Counted from the first letter of the stretch, positions 17,579 to 27,405 are shown. The stretch: 64,000 nucleotides of DNA from Bombiscardovia apis (GCF_033095945.1 NZ_AP026800.1:1860001-1924000), one strand, 5' to 3'. Made by a program: numbers and translations. The notes: generated by a model from the letters alone, not told the origin.

Positions 17579-18586
17579 TTAGAGTTCGGTTTCGATACAA
17601 TAACGAGGCCGGTGTTTCACTTCTAAATATATTTTGCCTACATACTCGCCGACGATTCCCAACGAAAGCATTATAAAACCGCCAATCATCCACACCGAGC
17701 ACATCAATGAACCCCAACCTGCTATAGCTTTACCTGCAAACAGAGATACAAGTACATACACAAACATCAGAAAACCAACAAGAACTGAAACAGAGCCCGC
17801 AAATGTAACAAAGGATAAGGGCCTCGTTGAGAATGATGTGATGCCTTGGACGGCAAAAGCAATCATCTTTTTCAGTGGATACTTTGAGTCTCCTGCTACT
17901 CTTTCTCCCCGCTCGTAATACACCTTGCTTGTTCTGAATCCCAGCATAGGCACAATACCACGCAAGAAAAGATTAACCTCTTGGTATTCCGACAGGGCCT
18001 CAAGCGCAACACGGCTCATCAAACGATAATCCGCATGATTGGGAACAGTCTCTGCTCCCATCCAGGAGAATACCTTATAGAAAATCTCAGCACTTGTCTT
18101 CTTAAACCAAGTATCTTTCTTTCGAGCCGAACGAACGCCAAAAACGATTTCATCACCTTTGACATAATGCTCAATAAATTTTTCTACAATACCAACGTCA
18201 TCTTGCAAATCTGCATCCATAGAAATAGCTGCATCGCATCCTTCCTTCAAGGCACACATTAAACCGGCATATAGCGCATTCTGGTGTCCTCTGTTGTGAG
18301 CTAGCCTTACGCCGCCAAAAAGCTTTTCATTCCCCTCATGAAGTTTATGAATAATAGACCAAGTCTGATCTTTTGAACCGTCATCCACAAAAATAATTCG
18401 GCTATCCCGGCTAATTGCCGTTTTCTGCACAAGTTGCTGATATTTTACTTCCAAAACATTAGCTGTGTGAACAAGAACCGCCTCTTCATTGCAACACGGA
18501 ACCACGAAAAAGATTTTAGGAGGATGAGTAGCAGATACTGTCTTACTATGCAGAAAATCACCCCGAGAAACACTGTCAGTTGCCAA
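17579..18586 (-). CDS. GT2 polyprenyl-phosphate glycosyltransferase (GtrB/DPM1-like)
   Basis: This 335-residue protein has a cytosolic GT-A domain and two C-terminal membrane helices (about 235-320), the layout of bactoprenol glucosyltransferases. Motifs are FVVPCCNEE near residue 27, IIFVDDGSKDQTW near 63, and ISMDADLQDD near 120 (the DxD-type site). It would move a sugar from a nucleotide donor onto undecaprenyl phosphate at the inner leaflet, supplying a GT-C enzyme that acts outside. Two GT-C-like membrane proteins are nearby (19250-21232 and 30200-31564). The start codon is TTG at 18586 after GGGGGGAAG. Confidence 0.88.
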   Translation of the reverse strand: MATDSVSRGDFLHSKTVSATHPPKIFFVVPCCNEEAVLVHTANVLEVKYQQLVQKTAISRDSRIIFVDDGSKDQTWSIIHKLHEGNEKLFGGVRLAHNRGHQNALYAGLMCALKEGCDAAISMDADLQDDVGIVEKFIEHYVKGDEIVFGVRSARKKDTWFKKTSAEIFYKVFSWMGAETVPNHADYRLMSRVALEALSEYQEVNLFLRGIVPMLGFRTSKVYYERGERVAGDSKYPLKKMIAFAVQGITSFSTRPLSFVTFAGSVSVLVGFLMFVYVLVSLFAGKAIAGWGSLMCSVWMIGGFIMLSLGIVGEYVGKIYLEVKHRPRYCIETEL

Positions 18587-19249
18587 ATTCTTCCCCCCTA
18601 TACCCCGTAACTACAAAACTTCGACTATATACAGTACTTTTAAACACCGCAAAATAAGCACAGCTAGCTGTGCGACCCCCTCAACTATAACATCTTACAC
18701 ACAACAAAAAATGGTAGTGCAGAGGAAAACTTGGGCATATTTGTTGTGTCTCTATATTTTAAGATATCAGGTTTTGCTATTGTGGGTATTGCTTGGGCCG
18801 CATGGATACGAGGGAGTGTTTGATGCGCGTTATGTTGTACTAGGCGTGTAATTGTCGTTATCTGTTTTTCGGCTTACCCGCGTCATGAGAATCTCCAATA
18901 ACTGTTTCTTACTAACACCATTTGAGCCCTGAAACTATTGTTATGATTCTTATAAGCGCTGGGGCAGTTTCATTAACAGGATTAATATTCAAAAAAGCAA
19001 AGAGAACCGGTCACAGCCCTTACACTCATGCTCCTCAGAGAAAACAGAGATGCACTGAGCCAAAACACATAAAAGTCGCGTCTACGTCTCAGACCACACT
19101 GATGCATAGGCCCTAGAACTTTCCCTACTCAGTTAAGTCTCCCTCCGGACTTCTTTCAGAAAGGTGCAGGGCCATATCAAATCCAGTGAACTTCTACTTT
19201 CAAAGACGAGATGGTAGCTTTTTAAACATTTGTAGGAGAGATGAAACGG
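18587..19249. other. AT-rich intergenic stretch
   Basis: These about 660 bp contain no convincing gene. The only frame of note (18922-19116, plus strand, TTG start) has one hydrophobic segment but no ribosome site, and is probably a remnant or chance. A 16-bp palindrome lies at 18658-18673. The stretch may be the scar of lost polysaccharide genes. Confidence 0.5.
18658..18673. repeat. 16-bp perfect palindrome
   Basis: GCACAGCTAGCTGTGC lies about 72 bp upstream of the GtrB-like gene. With no spacer it is more likely a protein-binding site than an RNA hairpin. No regulator is identified. Confidence 0.5.
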
Positions 19250-21232
19250 TTACCTTTTGTCCTTCTCCATTGTGGAAATATAGTTGTCAAATCTGTTTTT
19301 GTACATATCCGGATCGTCTGGGTATATTTTGTCAAAATACGCCTCTACCGCTTTAACATCATCAACGGTATAAGGCGATATTTTCTCATACACATATACC
19401 TCATAATTATCATCAAAGTAGAATGTTTTCTTTTTCGTATAGTGCTTTCCTACATAGCCCGATTTGTCTTGAACTAGGGTATTTAAACCAACAACTACCT
19501 GCTCGTTCTCTGGAGACATGTGTATAGATACCGGCGAAGATGCAACTACGTACTGAGCATCGAAGAATGCAGGGTTAAACCCGTCACGCGAGTCAACATT
19601 GGCAGACGTAGTCGAAAACGACTGATTCAGTCCTTCCAACATCGAGTACGACGAAGGCAGCCCCTCATTCAAGTTTGAACTTGCTGCGGCAAAGTAAATT
19701 AAATCTTTCCCGCCAGTTTGTTCGTATAAATAATTAGTAAACTTGCCTTTTTCTCCAACATCCCCTTGCACGTATGGAGTTTGCACCGGGAAGCCTATTA
19801 ATTTTTCTACATGGACATTTGTTGGGATAATTGTAAACCCTGTGAGAAGCCCGAAAATTGCAGCTGCACCAATGAGAGATTGAGTAAGCCGTCTAGCTAC
19901 TTTTTGGGGAAAGACTGCTATTGCCAGAAAAATCGGCAAAAATACAGCGATATCAATAAACGGGATGACGATATACCAATGCTGAGGACTGAGATCTTGC
20001 ACTCTCCAAAAAATTAGAAGAGCAATCGCTCCTCCTATATAAGATGCAGGAATAAGTATGAGAACGTCTTTACGCATATTCTTCCCAAGCAAAACATCCT
20101 TGTTACGATAAGCAAATACGATGAGGAACACCACCGCTACCCATGAAGCAAAGAGCCATGCCCAGCCCAAAAGATCACCAATATTCAACCATTTTTCTAC
20201 ATGTGAATACGCATTATATGCACTATACGCACTAGAGAAGTTCCCGAATAGCGATCTCTTGACAAAACCAGGGAAAAATATTAATAGTGGCAATAACGCA
20301 GCTATACATATTATTACCGCTACGATTAGAACATTCTTAGCTAATGCTATTCGCTCGTTTTTTGCAGCACTAATCAGTTTCGCTACCCAATATACAATTG
20401 CAGAGACTGTGAGACCGATTACAGCAAAAATATACCATCGTCTAATTAGAAAAGTGCCCGCTACGCCCAAGCCTATACCCACTGCACCTTTGCGCCGCAG
20501 AGGCAACTCTTTATCGAAGATAGCAGCAATTATACAAAATAGAAGAAGCTCACCAACACAGTCTAGATACCCATTAAACAGGGGACGTAAAAAAGTAGTC
20601 ATCGATACAAGTACTAAGTACATCAATGCCAACGACGACCTGCTCACATTTTTTGAGTCCACACTAACTGACTCAACTTTTGTAGCTAGAAACGACGCAA
20701 AGACTAAAGCCGAAGGAATCGCTACTAGCACGAATTCTATAAAAAAAGTTCCTTTCCACGTAGGGAAAAGCATTACCGGAAAAGACATAACCCAGCAAAG
20801 CAGTTTATTGTAATCCGTAAGATTAACAGTATCCAAAGCCCATAAAACGGTATTTTTGGGCTGCTGTTTCAACAAATCGTTAAAAGATAGAGTCGATGAC
20901 CAGTATGCAGCCCTATCCCACGTGGGAACAAAGTTGTATCGGTTGAAATACCAGCCCGCCGCTAGAACAGCAACTGCAGTTATAATAAATAGCAAGACTT
21001 TTTCTCTGAGCGAGCACTCTTTTAAACGTGTCCAAGTCGACGTCGGTCGCAAAATCCAGAATAACAACAAGCCAAAGATGAACAACCCAAAAAAGCTTAT
21101 TGCTATCGAACGCGTAAATGGGATAATCAGTAACTCTAGCCAAAAACAGCCTAAACAAAATAATCCGCGGTAGCTGTTGATCAGAGAACCGAAATATCTC
21201 TTTATCTGAGCGCTACCTATTATCTTTACCAT
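19250..21232 (-). CDS. Large polytopic membrane protein, GT-C glycosyltransferase-like
   Basis: This 660-residue protein has about 11 hydrophobic segments and a soluble C-terminal part of about 180 residues. The first extracytoplasmic loop has PTWDRAAYW after the third membrane segment; an acidic residue at this place is the catalytic hallmark of GT-C enzymes (the PMT/ArnT/GT39 type). It would take sugar from a polyprenyl-phosphate carrier, such as the product of the GtrB-like enzyme next door, and modify a surface glycan outside the membrane. No family name can be given with certainty. The ATG at 21232 lacks a strong ribosome site. Confidence 0.6.
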   Translation of the reverse strand: MVKIIGSAQIKRYFGSLINSYRGLFCLGCFWLELLIIPFTRSIAISFFGLFIFGLLLFWILRPTSTWTRLKECSLREKVLLFIITAVAVLAAGWYFNRYNFVPTWDRAAYWSSTLSFNDLLKQQPKNTVLWALDTVNLTDYNKLLCWVMSFPVMLFPTWKGTFFIEFVLVAIPSALVFASFLATKVESVSVDSKNVSRSSLALMYLVLVSMTTFLRPLFNGYLDCVGELLLFCIIAAIFDKELPLRRKGAVGIGLGVAGTFLIRRWYIFAVIGLTVSAIVYWVAKLISAAKNERIALAKNVLIVAVIICIAALLPLLIFFPGFVKRSLFGNFSSAYSAYNAYSHVEKWLNIGDLLGWAWLFASWVAVVFLIVFAYRNKDVLLGKNMRKDVLILIPASYIGGAIALLIFWRVQDLSPQHWYIVIPFIDIAVFLPIFLAIAVFPQKVARRLTQSLIGAAAIFGLLTGFTIIPTNVHVEKLIGFPVQTPYVQGDVGEKGKFTNYLYEQTGGKDLIYFAAASSNLNEGLPSSYSMLEGLNQSFSTTSANVDSRDGFNPAFFDAQYVVASSPVSIHMSPENEQVVVGLNTLVQDKSGYVGKHYTKKKTFYFDDNYEVYVYEKISPYTVDDVKAVEAYFDKIYPDDPDMYKNRFDNYISTMEKDKR

Positions 21233-21458
21233 CTGAATATATTTCCCGTCATGAGCTGTGATTCAGCGATTGCTTCTTTATGATACATCACGCCGTGAGC
21301 TGATTCACGATTTCTACTTTTCTAGGTATTCACCCTTCCCAAACAGATTCGCAAAAAACCAATACTTCTCGCCATTATCTTGGGTTTCATCCATATATCA
21401 TTGTAAACTTTGATTTAGAATTCGACAGCTTAGGCGGATTAAGGCTATTAACAAACTG

Positions 21459-22608
21459 ATGATAGAAACAGAAACAACTCAAGTAAAAAGCTGTTATATG
21501 CGCCAAGTAAGAAATTCAAACTTTGAGATTCTTCGACTCATCGCGATGTTTCTTATTTTACTGTTTCATTTTCCCTGGGACGAGACCCGTATTGTAATCA
21601 CATCAAGCCCTGCTAAAGGTGCAATTCTATCTGTTTTAGTTGCTTTTCTTTCCAACTGGGGCAAAGTTGGCGATGCTTTATTCTTTATGCTGAGCAGCTG
21701 GTTCTTATGCGAGGAACAGCAAAATCTCAAAAAGAACTTGCACAGAGCATGGGTACTAGAGATCCAAATTCTATTCTATTCTATTCTTACTGTATCGTCG
21801 CCGTTTACTATCTTGTGCTGCACGTTCCGTACCATGGGGTTCAATGGATTCCTGACCTTTCCCTTTCGTAACTGGGATCTGGTGGTATGTCACAAGCTAT
21901 GGTCTCTTCCTCTTCATCTCACCTTTCCTCACTACAGCGTTACGTAAAATGGGGCCCAAACTTCACATGCTCCTTGCCTGCGGGTTGTTTATGCTTTACG
22001 GCTTCACCTCTGTACGAGCATCTGTGCTCGACATGCCAAACTGCGTCTTTGCGTTCATATACATATATATTCTCATGTCGTATATTCGGTGGTATATACC
22101 AGCTCTACTTAAATCACGCAAAACTGCTTTCGGACTTATCATATTCGGTGTCACTTTTGGATATGCATACCAATGGGTACTTACCAAGATTGCATTAACA
22201 GATTGGTGGCTCTTCCACACGCGCAACGCCACCTCACTAGCAATCAGCCTCGGACTTATCATACTGGCCATCAACAGACCAGAAACACATTCACGTATCG
22301 TCAACAAGCTAGCCTCGGCAACACTCGGTGTTTTCCTAATTCAAATTAGCTCTTTAGGCGCACAGTACTCTCTCTTAACTAAAAATGCGTCCTTGGGGGA
22401 GGGGGTACGACTATTCGTCCTAAACTTTCTATTAGCTCTCATCTTTTTTATAGCTTGCCTGACCTTTGACTTACTTAGGCAGCTGTTTTTTGCCTTTACA
22501 GTTGATAAGATTGAAGGCAAACTCTTCGAATGGTTCTACAGGAATATGCGAAAATTTGCTATATCGTATTCCGCGAGACACTTCGACTCAACGAGAGCGT
22601 TGAACTAA
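21459..22608 (+). pseudogene. Acyltransferase-3 gene, copy 1, disrupted by two frameshifts
   Basis: The N-terminal frame (21459-21947) and C-terminal frame (21949-22608) together match the intact copies that follow, from RNSNFEILRLIAMF to the VDKIEGKLFEWFYRN end. Comparison with copies 2 and 3 locates two breaks. One is an extra ATTCT unit in a run of four (21768-21787), where three would keep the frame. The other is a missing T in the CTTTCCC run at about 21857-21863. The net shift matches the offset between the two frames. The family (PF01757) transfers acyl groups to surface sugars. The gene is likely inactive unless both changes are reversed. Confidence 0.8.
21768..21787 (+). repeat. Pentanucleotide run, ATTCT x 4, at a frameshift
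   Basis: Four perfect ATTCT units lie inside the disrupted acyltransferase copy 1. Alignment with copies 2 and 3 shows that three units would keep the reading frame. Such a run could change length by slipped-strand mispairing. Confidence 0.7.
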
Positions 22609-22705
22609 ACAATAGTCACGAAAAGTGCACAGCATCTTTAAAAAGCAGTGATGGCCAATGTAACTGACGTGGAAATAAAGAGTTACACTTATTTCTTTGA
22701 TAAAG

Positions 22706-22720
22706 GGGGTCCGCATCGTA
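22706..22720 (+). repeat. Shared upstream element of acyltransferase copies 2 and 3
   Basis: GGGGTCCGCATCGTA occurs here and again at 24069-24083, each about 58 bases before the start of an acyltransferase gene. Each is followed by TGTA and, nearer the gene, by CTTGGAGT and ATAATCT. The duplication therefore included the upstream region. Confidence 0.65.
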
Positions 22721-22777
22721 CTGTAAATTTGCAGCATAAGTGGTACTAGCTTAGGGGCTTGGAGTGCGAATAATCTT

Positions 22778-23938
22778 ATGGTAGCAAGTGTAGTCCAGAC
22801 AGAAAACTCCACTAATCCAAAACGCCGTGTGCGGAATTCGAACTTTGAAGCCCTGCGTCTTTTTGCCATGTTTCTTATAGTTCTCTTCCATTTCCACTGG
22901 GACAAAGCTAATATAGTGTCCACATCTAGCCCGTTCAAAAACACAATACTCGCCGGCTTAGTTACTCTGTTCTCAAACTGGGGCAACGTTGGAGATGCGT
23001 TGTTCTTCATGCTAAGTAGTTGGTTCTTGTGCGAAGAAAAACAAAGCATAAAAAAGAACTTATACAGAGCCTGGATTTTGGAACTTCAGATATTATTTTA
23101 TTCCGGCTGTAGCATTGCATTTTACTATCTTGTATTGCATATTCCCTACCATGGAACCGAATGGATTCCTGCCCTTTTCCCCTTTGCGACTGGCAGCTGG
23201 TGGTATGTTACCAGCTATGGCCTCTTCCTACTTATATCCCCATTCCTCACAATAGGACTAAAAAGAATGGGCCCCAGACTCCATGCGATTCTCGCTTGCG
23301 GGCTGCTTATACTCTACGGCTTTACCTCAGCAGCCGTATTCTCACTCGATATGACAGGAAGCGTATTCATCTTTACATATGTATATATCCTTATGTCCTA
23401 TATTCGATGGTACATACCGACACTTCTCGAATCCCGCAAAGCTGGAACTGTACTTATAATATTCGGTTTAGTTCTCGGATATACTAGTCAATGGACACTG
23501 GCCAAAATCGTGCCTATAAATTGGTGGCTCTTCCACATGCGCAATGCTACCTCTTTAGCAATCAGTCTCGGACTTATCGTACTGGCCATCAACAGACCGG
23601 CAACCCACTCACGCATCATCAATAAACTTGCCTCAACTACGCTCAGCATCTTCCTACTTCAAGTAAGCGTATTTGGAACATGTTATAGTCATTTCACTTA
23701 TAGTAACGCCTTAGGAGACGCCCGAGGCGTTCGACTATTCCTTCTAGACTTTCTACTAGCTATCATTTTCTTCGTCGCCTGCGTAAGTTTTGATTTACTG
23801 AGACAGCTATTTTTTGCCCTCACTGTCGATAAAGCGGAAGGCAAACTCTTCGAATGGATTTACCGCAATCTACGCAGTCTGTTCTACGCAATCACGCATG
23901 CAACAGTCACCCTAAACAAAGCGGTACAAAGTCATTAA
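22778..23938 (+). CDS. Acyltransferase family 3 membrane protein, copy 2
   Basis: This 386-residue protein of PF01757 (OafA/WecH-like) has about 10 membrane helices. It opens with RNSNFEALRLFAMFLIVLFH, containing the conserved Arg and His of the active site. It would O-acetylate or otherwise acylate sugars of the surface polysaccharide using cytoplasmic acyl-CoA. It is intact and aligns end to end with copies 1 and 3. The start ATG at 22778 corresponds to the position of the copy 3 start; no strong Shine-Dalgarno is visible for either. Confidence 0.88.
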   Translation: MVASVVQTENSTNPKRRVRNSNFEALRLFAMFLIVLFHFHWDKANIVSTSSPFKNTILAGLVTLFSNWGNVGDALFFMLSSWFLCEEKQSIKKNLYRAWILELQILFYSGCSIAFYYLVLHIPYHGTEWIPALFPFATGSWWYVTSYGLFLLISPFLTIGLKRMGPRLHAILACGLLILYGFTSAAVFSLDMTGSVFIFTYVYILMSYIRWYIPTLLESRKAGTVLIIFGLVLGYTSQWTLAKIVPINWWLFHMRNATSLAISLGLIVLAINRPATHSRIINKLASTTLSIFLLQVSVFGTCYSHFTYSNALGDARGVRLFLLDFLLAIIFFVACVSFDLLRQLFFALTVDKAEGKLFEWIYRNLRSLFYAITHATVTLNKAVQSH

Positions 23939-24068
23939 CAAATCGGACCATGAACAAAGCGTGTATCCCGCACTACCTAGCCCTGGTGATAATAAACGAC
24001 ATCTTCCTCATCTATTCATAACTATGAAGCCCACTATTAAGTAATGAGTAAGCACTCCAATCAAGTCA

Positions 24069-24083
24069 GGGGTCCGCATCGTA
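24069..24083 (+). repeat. Shared upstream element, second occurrence
   Basis: This is an exact second copy of GGGGTCCGCATCGTA (the first is at 22706-22720), again about 58 bases before an acyltransferase start codon. Confidence 0.65.
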
Positions 24084-24140
24084 TTGTACACTTTAGGATA
24101 TTCGTATGCGATCTTAAGAGCTTGGAGTTCAGATAATCTC

Positions 24141-25301
24141 ATGGCAAACGCAAGCGTAGCTCAAACGAAGAGCTACTCTAAACGTCGTATGCGGAATTCA
24201 AATTTTGAAGTCTTGCGTATCGTTTCCATGTTTCTTATCACTCTCTTCCACTTTCCTTGGGACAACGTTAATATTGCAGTCGGGTCAGATCCGCTCAGCA
24301 GCACAATAATTTCTAACACAGCTGCTTTTCTAACAAACTGGGGATCATTCGGGAATACCTTGTTCTTCATACTAAGTAGCTGGTTCTTATGCGAGGAACA
24401 GCAAAGTCTTAAAAAGAACTTGCACAGAGTCTGGCTCATGGAACTGCAGTTAATATTTTATGCTTGGTGTATCGTCGCGTTTGACTATTTCATTCTGCAC
24501 ATTCCATACCATGGCACAGAATGGATACACGTCCTTTTCCCCTTTGCGACCGGAGGTTGGTGGTATGTAACAGGCTACGGTCTTTTCCTATTTGTGGCCC
24601 CCTTCCTCACCTTAGGACTTCGTAAAATTGGCCCCAAAAACCATTTATTACTTGCTTCCTCGTTGCTTCTTATTTACGGGTTTACGCCTTCGCGAACTTT
24701 CATTATCGACATGCCTGCCTGTGCGCTTGTATTTGTCTATCTATACACGATAATGTCCTACATCCGCTGGTACATACCGGAACTTCTCGAATCTCGCAAA
24801 GCTGCGATTATTCTCATCATATTTGGTGTAGTTTTTGGCTTTGTTTACCAAGGGCTACTTAGCAAAATCATATCGGTCGACTGGTGGCTCTTCCACACGC
24901 GCAACGCCACCTCACTTGCAATCAGCCTCGGACTTATCATACTAGCTATAAACAGACCCGAAACACATTCACGTATCGTCAACAAGCTAGCTTCAGCTAC
25001 ACTCGGTGTCTTCTTGATACAAGTAAGCTCGTTGGGAAAAAGGTATTCCGTCTTCACTAGCAGCAGCGCCTTGGGGAACGCAATTGGCGCACGTTTACTC
25101 CTTCTAGACTTGCTCCTAGCTGTCGTCTTTTTCGTAGTATGTATAGCCTTTGATTTGCTACGACAGGTAATTTTTACTTTCACCGTCGATAAAGTTGAAG
25201 CCAAGCCATTTACTTGGCTATACCAAAATATCCGAAAACTCTTCTACACGACTTCACACAAAATAATTTTACTCAATAAAACAATAGAGAGTGAAAAGTA
25301 A
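24141..25301 (+). CDS. Acyltransferase family 3 membrane protein, copy 3
   Basis: This OafA/WecH-like protein has 386 residues from the ATG at 24141, chosen because it matches the copy 2 start. The frame runs on upstream to 24084, but that extension has no counterpart in copy 2. It has RNSNFEVLRIVSMFLITLFH at the start and about 10 membrane helices. A block around residues 247-300 is almost identical to broken copy 1 (52 of 53 residues from DWWLFH to SSLG), more alike than the rest of the two proteins. The likely role is O-acylation of the polysaccharide. Copy 4 starts only 2 bases after its stop. Confidence 0.88.
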   Translation: MANASVAQTKSYSKRRMRNSNFEVLRIVSMFLITLFHFPWDNVNIAVGSDPLSSTIISNTAAFLTNWGSFGNTLFFILSSWFLCEEQQSLKKNLHRVWLMELQLIFYAWCIVAFDYFILHIPYHGTEWIHVLFPFATGGWWYVTGYGLFLFVAPFLTLGLRKIGPKNHLLLASSLLLIYGFTPSRTFIIDMPACALVFVYLYTIMSYIRWYIPELLESRKAAIILIIFGVVFGFVYQGLLSKIISVDWWLFHTRNATSLAISLGLIILAINRPETHSRIVNKLASATLGVFLIQVSSLGKRYSVFTSSSALGNAIGARLLLLDLLLAVVFFVVCIAFDLLRQVIFTFTVDKVEAKPFTWLYQNIRKLFYTTSHKIILLNKTIESEK

Positions 25302-25303
25302 CC

Positions 25304-26497
25304 ATGACGAGTACTATCTCCCCAAAAATGCATAAGCCAAAAATGTACCAGTGGCGGAATTCCAACCTCGAAGCGCTTCGTTTATTCTCAATGCTCCTAA
25401 TCTTGTTCTTCAACTTCCCCTGGGATAGCAACAATATCATTGCTGCTTCTACTCCACTGAAAAGCCATATTCTTTCAAGCACTCTCACTTTTCTCAGCAA
25501 TTGGGGATACATTGGCTCTGATTTGTTCATTGTTTTAACTTGCTGGTTTTTATGTGAACAACCGCAAAGTATCAAAACAAACTTACATCGTGCATGGATT
25601 TTGGAATTTGAGCTGCTGTTCTACTCATACCTTACCGCAGTCGTATATCATGTTGCGTTAAGCGCTTCATACACTTATACGACGTATGACTGGCTCATAA
25701 TGCTCTTCCCATTTTCTATGACAGAGTGGTGGTATACAACTAGCTATATGCTATTCCTCTTCCTCGTCCCATTCCTTACCGTAGGCCTGCGTAAAATAGG
25801 TCCTAAATTCCACGGCATACTCGCAGCCGGTCTAATAGTTGTCTATGGTTTCCTGCCATCTAAACCATTCGTCTATGATATGGATATACCGAATAACAGT
25901 TTCACTGTCCGTCTTTTTTTGTACATCTACATCACAGTATCGTTTGCCCGCTGGTATTTACCGAACCTCTTAAAATCGCGCAAATTTGGCGCGTTCCTAA
26001 TAGTTGGAGGCCTAGCTTTCGGACTAATTGCTCAGTTGATTATGCGCATACTTGCCTATGATCTATTTGGCAAATGGTGGCTTTTTTACCCCAAAAATAT
26101 TCCTACTCTGGCAGTTAGTCTTGGCTTGGTCATCTTTGCCGGTACTTTCCCTGAGACACACTCGCGCATCGTTAATAGACTGGCATCAGCCACACTGGCG
26201 GTCTACCTCCTGTTCCAAGGCGGCCTAGGTGGGCATTTTGCGGCTTATACGCTTGGCTCCTTCTGGGGTGGCTCTAATGGAGCGCGGCTGCTGCTTATCA
26301 ATATTGCATTAGCCGTAGCAATCTATGCTGCTTGCCTGCTTATAGACCTATTACGTCAACTTGTTTTCACAGTAACCATTGACAAAGTTGAGACCCCCCT
26401 ATTTGAATGGGCATACAGCCTTGTGAAGAAGACACTCAATAGAATTATGAACTCGATTATGCGAACCTTCGGTAAGCGGACTGAAGTTAGCGAATAG
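25304..26497 (+). CDS. Acyltransferase family 3 membrane protein, copy 4 (divergent)
   Basis: This is a 397-residue member of the same tandem family, recognisable by WRNSNLEALRLFSMLLILFF and the closing VDKVETPLFEWAYSL. It is more diverged than copies 1-3 and carries Asn where they have His in the LFHF motif, so activity may differ. The start ATG follows the copy 3 stop by 2 bases, which points to co-translation. Predicted location is the cytoplasmic membrane, with about 10 helices. Confidence 0.85.
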   Translation: MTSTISPKMHKPKMYQWRNSNLEALRLFSMLLILFFNFPWDSNNIIAASTPLKSHILSSTLTFLSNWGYIGSDLFIVLTCWFLCEQPQSIKTNLHRAWILEFELLFYSYLTAVVYHVALSASYTYTTYDWLIMLFPFSMTEWWYTTSYMLFLFLVPFLTVGLRKIGPKFHGILAAGLIVVYGFLPSKPFVYDMDIPNNSFTVRLFLYIYITVSFARWYLPNLLKSRKFGAFLIVGGLAFGLIAQLIMRILAYDLFGKWWLFYPKNIPTLAVSLGLVIFAGTFPETHSRIVNRLASATLAVYLLFQGGLGGHFAAYTLGSFWGGSNGARLLLINIALAVAIYAACLLIDLLRQLVFTVTIDKVETPLFEWAYSLVKKTLNRIMNSIMRTFGKRTEVSE

Positions 26498-26559
26498 CTA
26501 CTATGACAGTGAGTTCTTTATACCGTAACTCGCGGTCTACAAGTATAAACTAGCAAAGA

Positions 26560-27405
26560 CTACTTTTGCCCTCTAGAAACTATCGAGTAGAAATGGTGAC
26601 CTACTCGCTCTTCCTCAGGCGGGAGCTTCATATAGTTACCGTAAATACGCTGCAAAATCGCATCAGCATTGTCTGGAATACGCACTTGTAAACCTTCAAA
26701 AGTTGCCAGTTTACCTTCGCCAAAGTCGCTTTTTTTATCGATAACCTTACAACTGTTATCGTCATTCCAAATCTTGCAAGAGACATACTCTGCTTGCTCA
26801 TACTCCTCGACAGTAGCCCGTTTGCAGAGTTCTCGCCAGTAATAAGCAGGACTTTTCATCATTGCAGCTCGTACCTTCTTCAAGATACGTTTAAGTTGGC
26901 CTGCACTCCGGTCGAACGAATCGGAATTTAAAGCATGCACGTATTTCATCGTCAGAGAATACGTATCCTCGTTCTCTTTCAATGCCTCATCTTGATTGCC
27001 TCGAAGCCCATCAAGCGGATAGATGTCAATAAACGTACCCATCTGAGGTATTTCGTCGCCGTACTCCCCAATCTGTTTGTACCTCGTATCGCTAACACGA
27101 GTAATCAAAAACGGGATCAGATTGTCTTCTGATGGATGAAGCGCCACTAAAGAGCCAGTATCGTGCCGAGCGTTATCAAAATACTGAAGCAACTTGTTGT
27201 AATCAGGCCTAGGCATCCAAATATCTAAATCATCGTCCCAAGGGATAAAGCCTTGGTGACGCACCACTCCGATTAGTGACCCATACGCAACATAGTAATG
27301 CAGCTCCTGACTATTGCATATCTCAATAAACTTCTTGAAAATATCTAGTGTGGCTACCTGAATCTCACCACTTGTCAACTCTTGCTTTCGATCTACCATC
27401 TGCAT
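26560..27405 (-). CDS. LicD-family phosphocholine transferase
   Basis: This 281-residue cytosolic protein has the LicD nucleotidyltransferase-fold signature: AYGSLIGVVRHQGFIPWDDD at about residues 40-59, continuing to LDIWMPR. The GS and paired Asp residues are the metal and nucleotide site. LicD proteins move phosphocholine from CDP-choline to glycan repeat units; some relatives move other phospho-alcohols. The ATG directly abuts the Wzx stop, so the two are translationally coupled. A LicB-like transporter and LicC-LicA fusion lie on the same strand about 6-8 kb upstream, which supports phosphocholine as the group moved. Confidence 0.85.
   Translation of the reverse strand: MQMVDRKQELTSGEIQVATLDIFKKFIEICNSQELHYYVAYGSLIGVVRHQGFIPWDDDLDIWMPRPDYNKLLQYFDNARHDTGSLVALHPSEDNLIPFLITRVSDTRYKQIGEYGDEIPQMGTFIDIYPLDGLRGNQDEALKENEDTYSLTMKYVHALNSDSFDRSAGQLKRILKKVRAAMMKSPAYYWRELCKRATVEEYEQAEYVSCKIWNDDNSCKVIDKKSDFGEGKLATFEGLQVRIPDNADAILQRIYGNYMKLPPEEERVGHHFYSIVSRGQK

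Noticed and set aside
18922..19116. Plus-strand frame of 64 codons with a hydrophobic start
   Set aside because: TTG start without a Shine-Dalgarno, low-complexity basic tail, and no coupling to a neighbour; more likely a remnant or chance.
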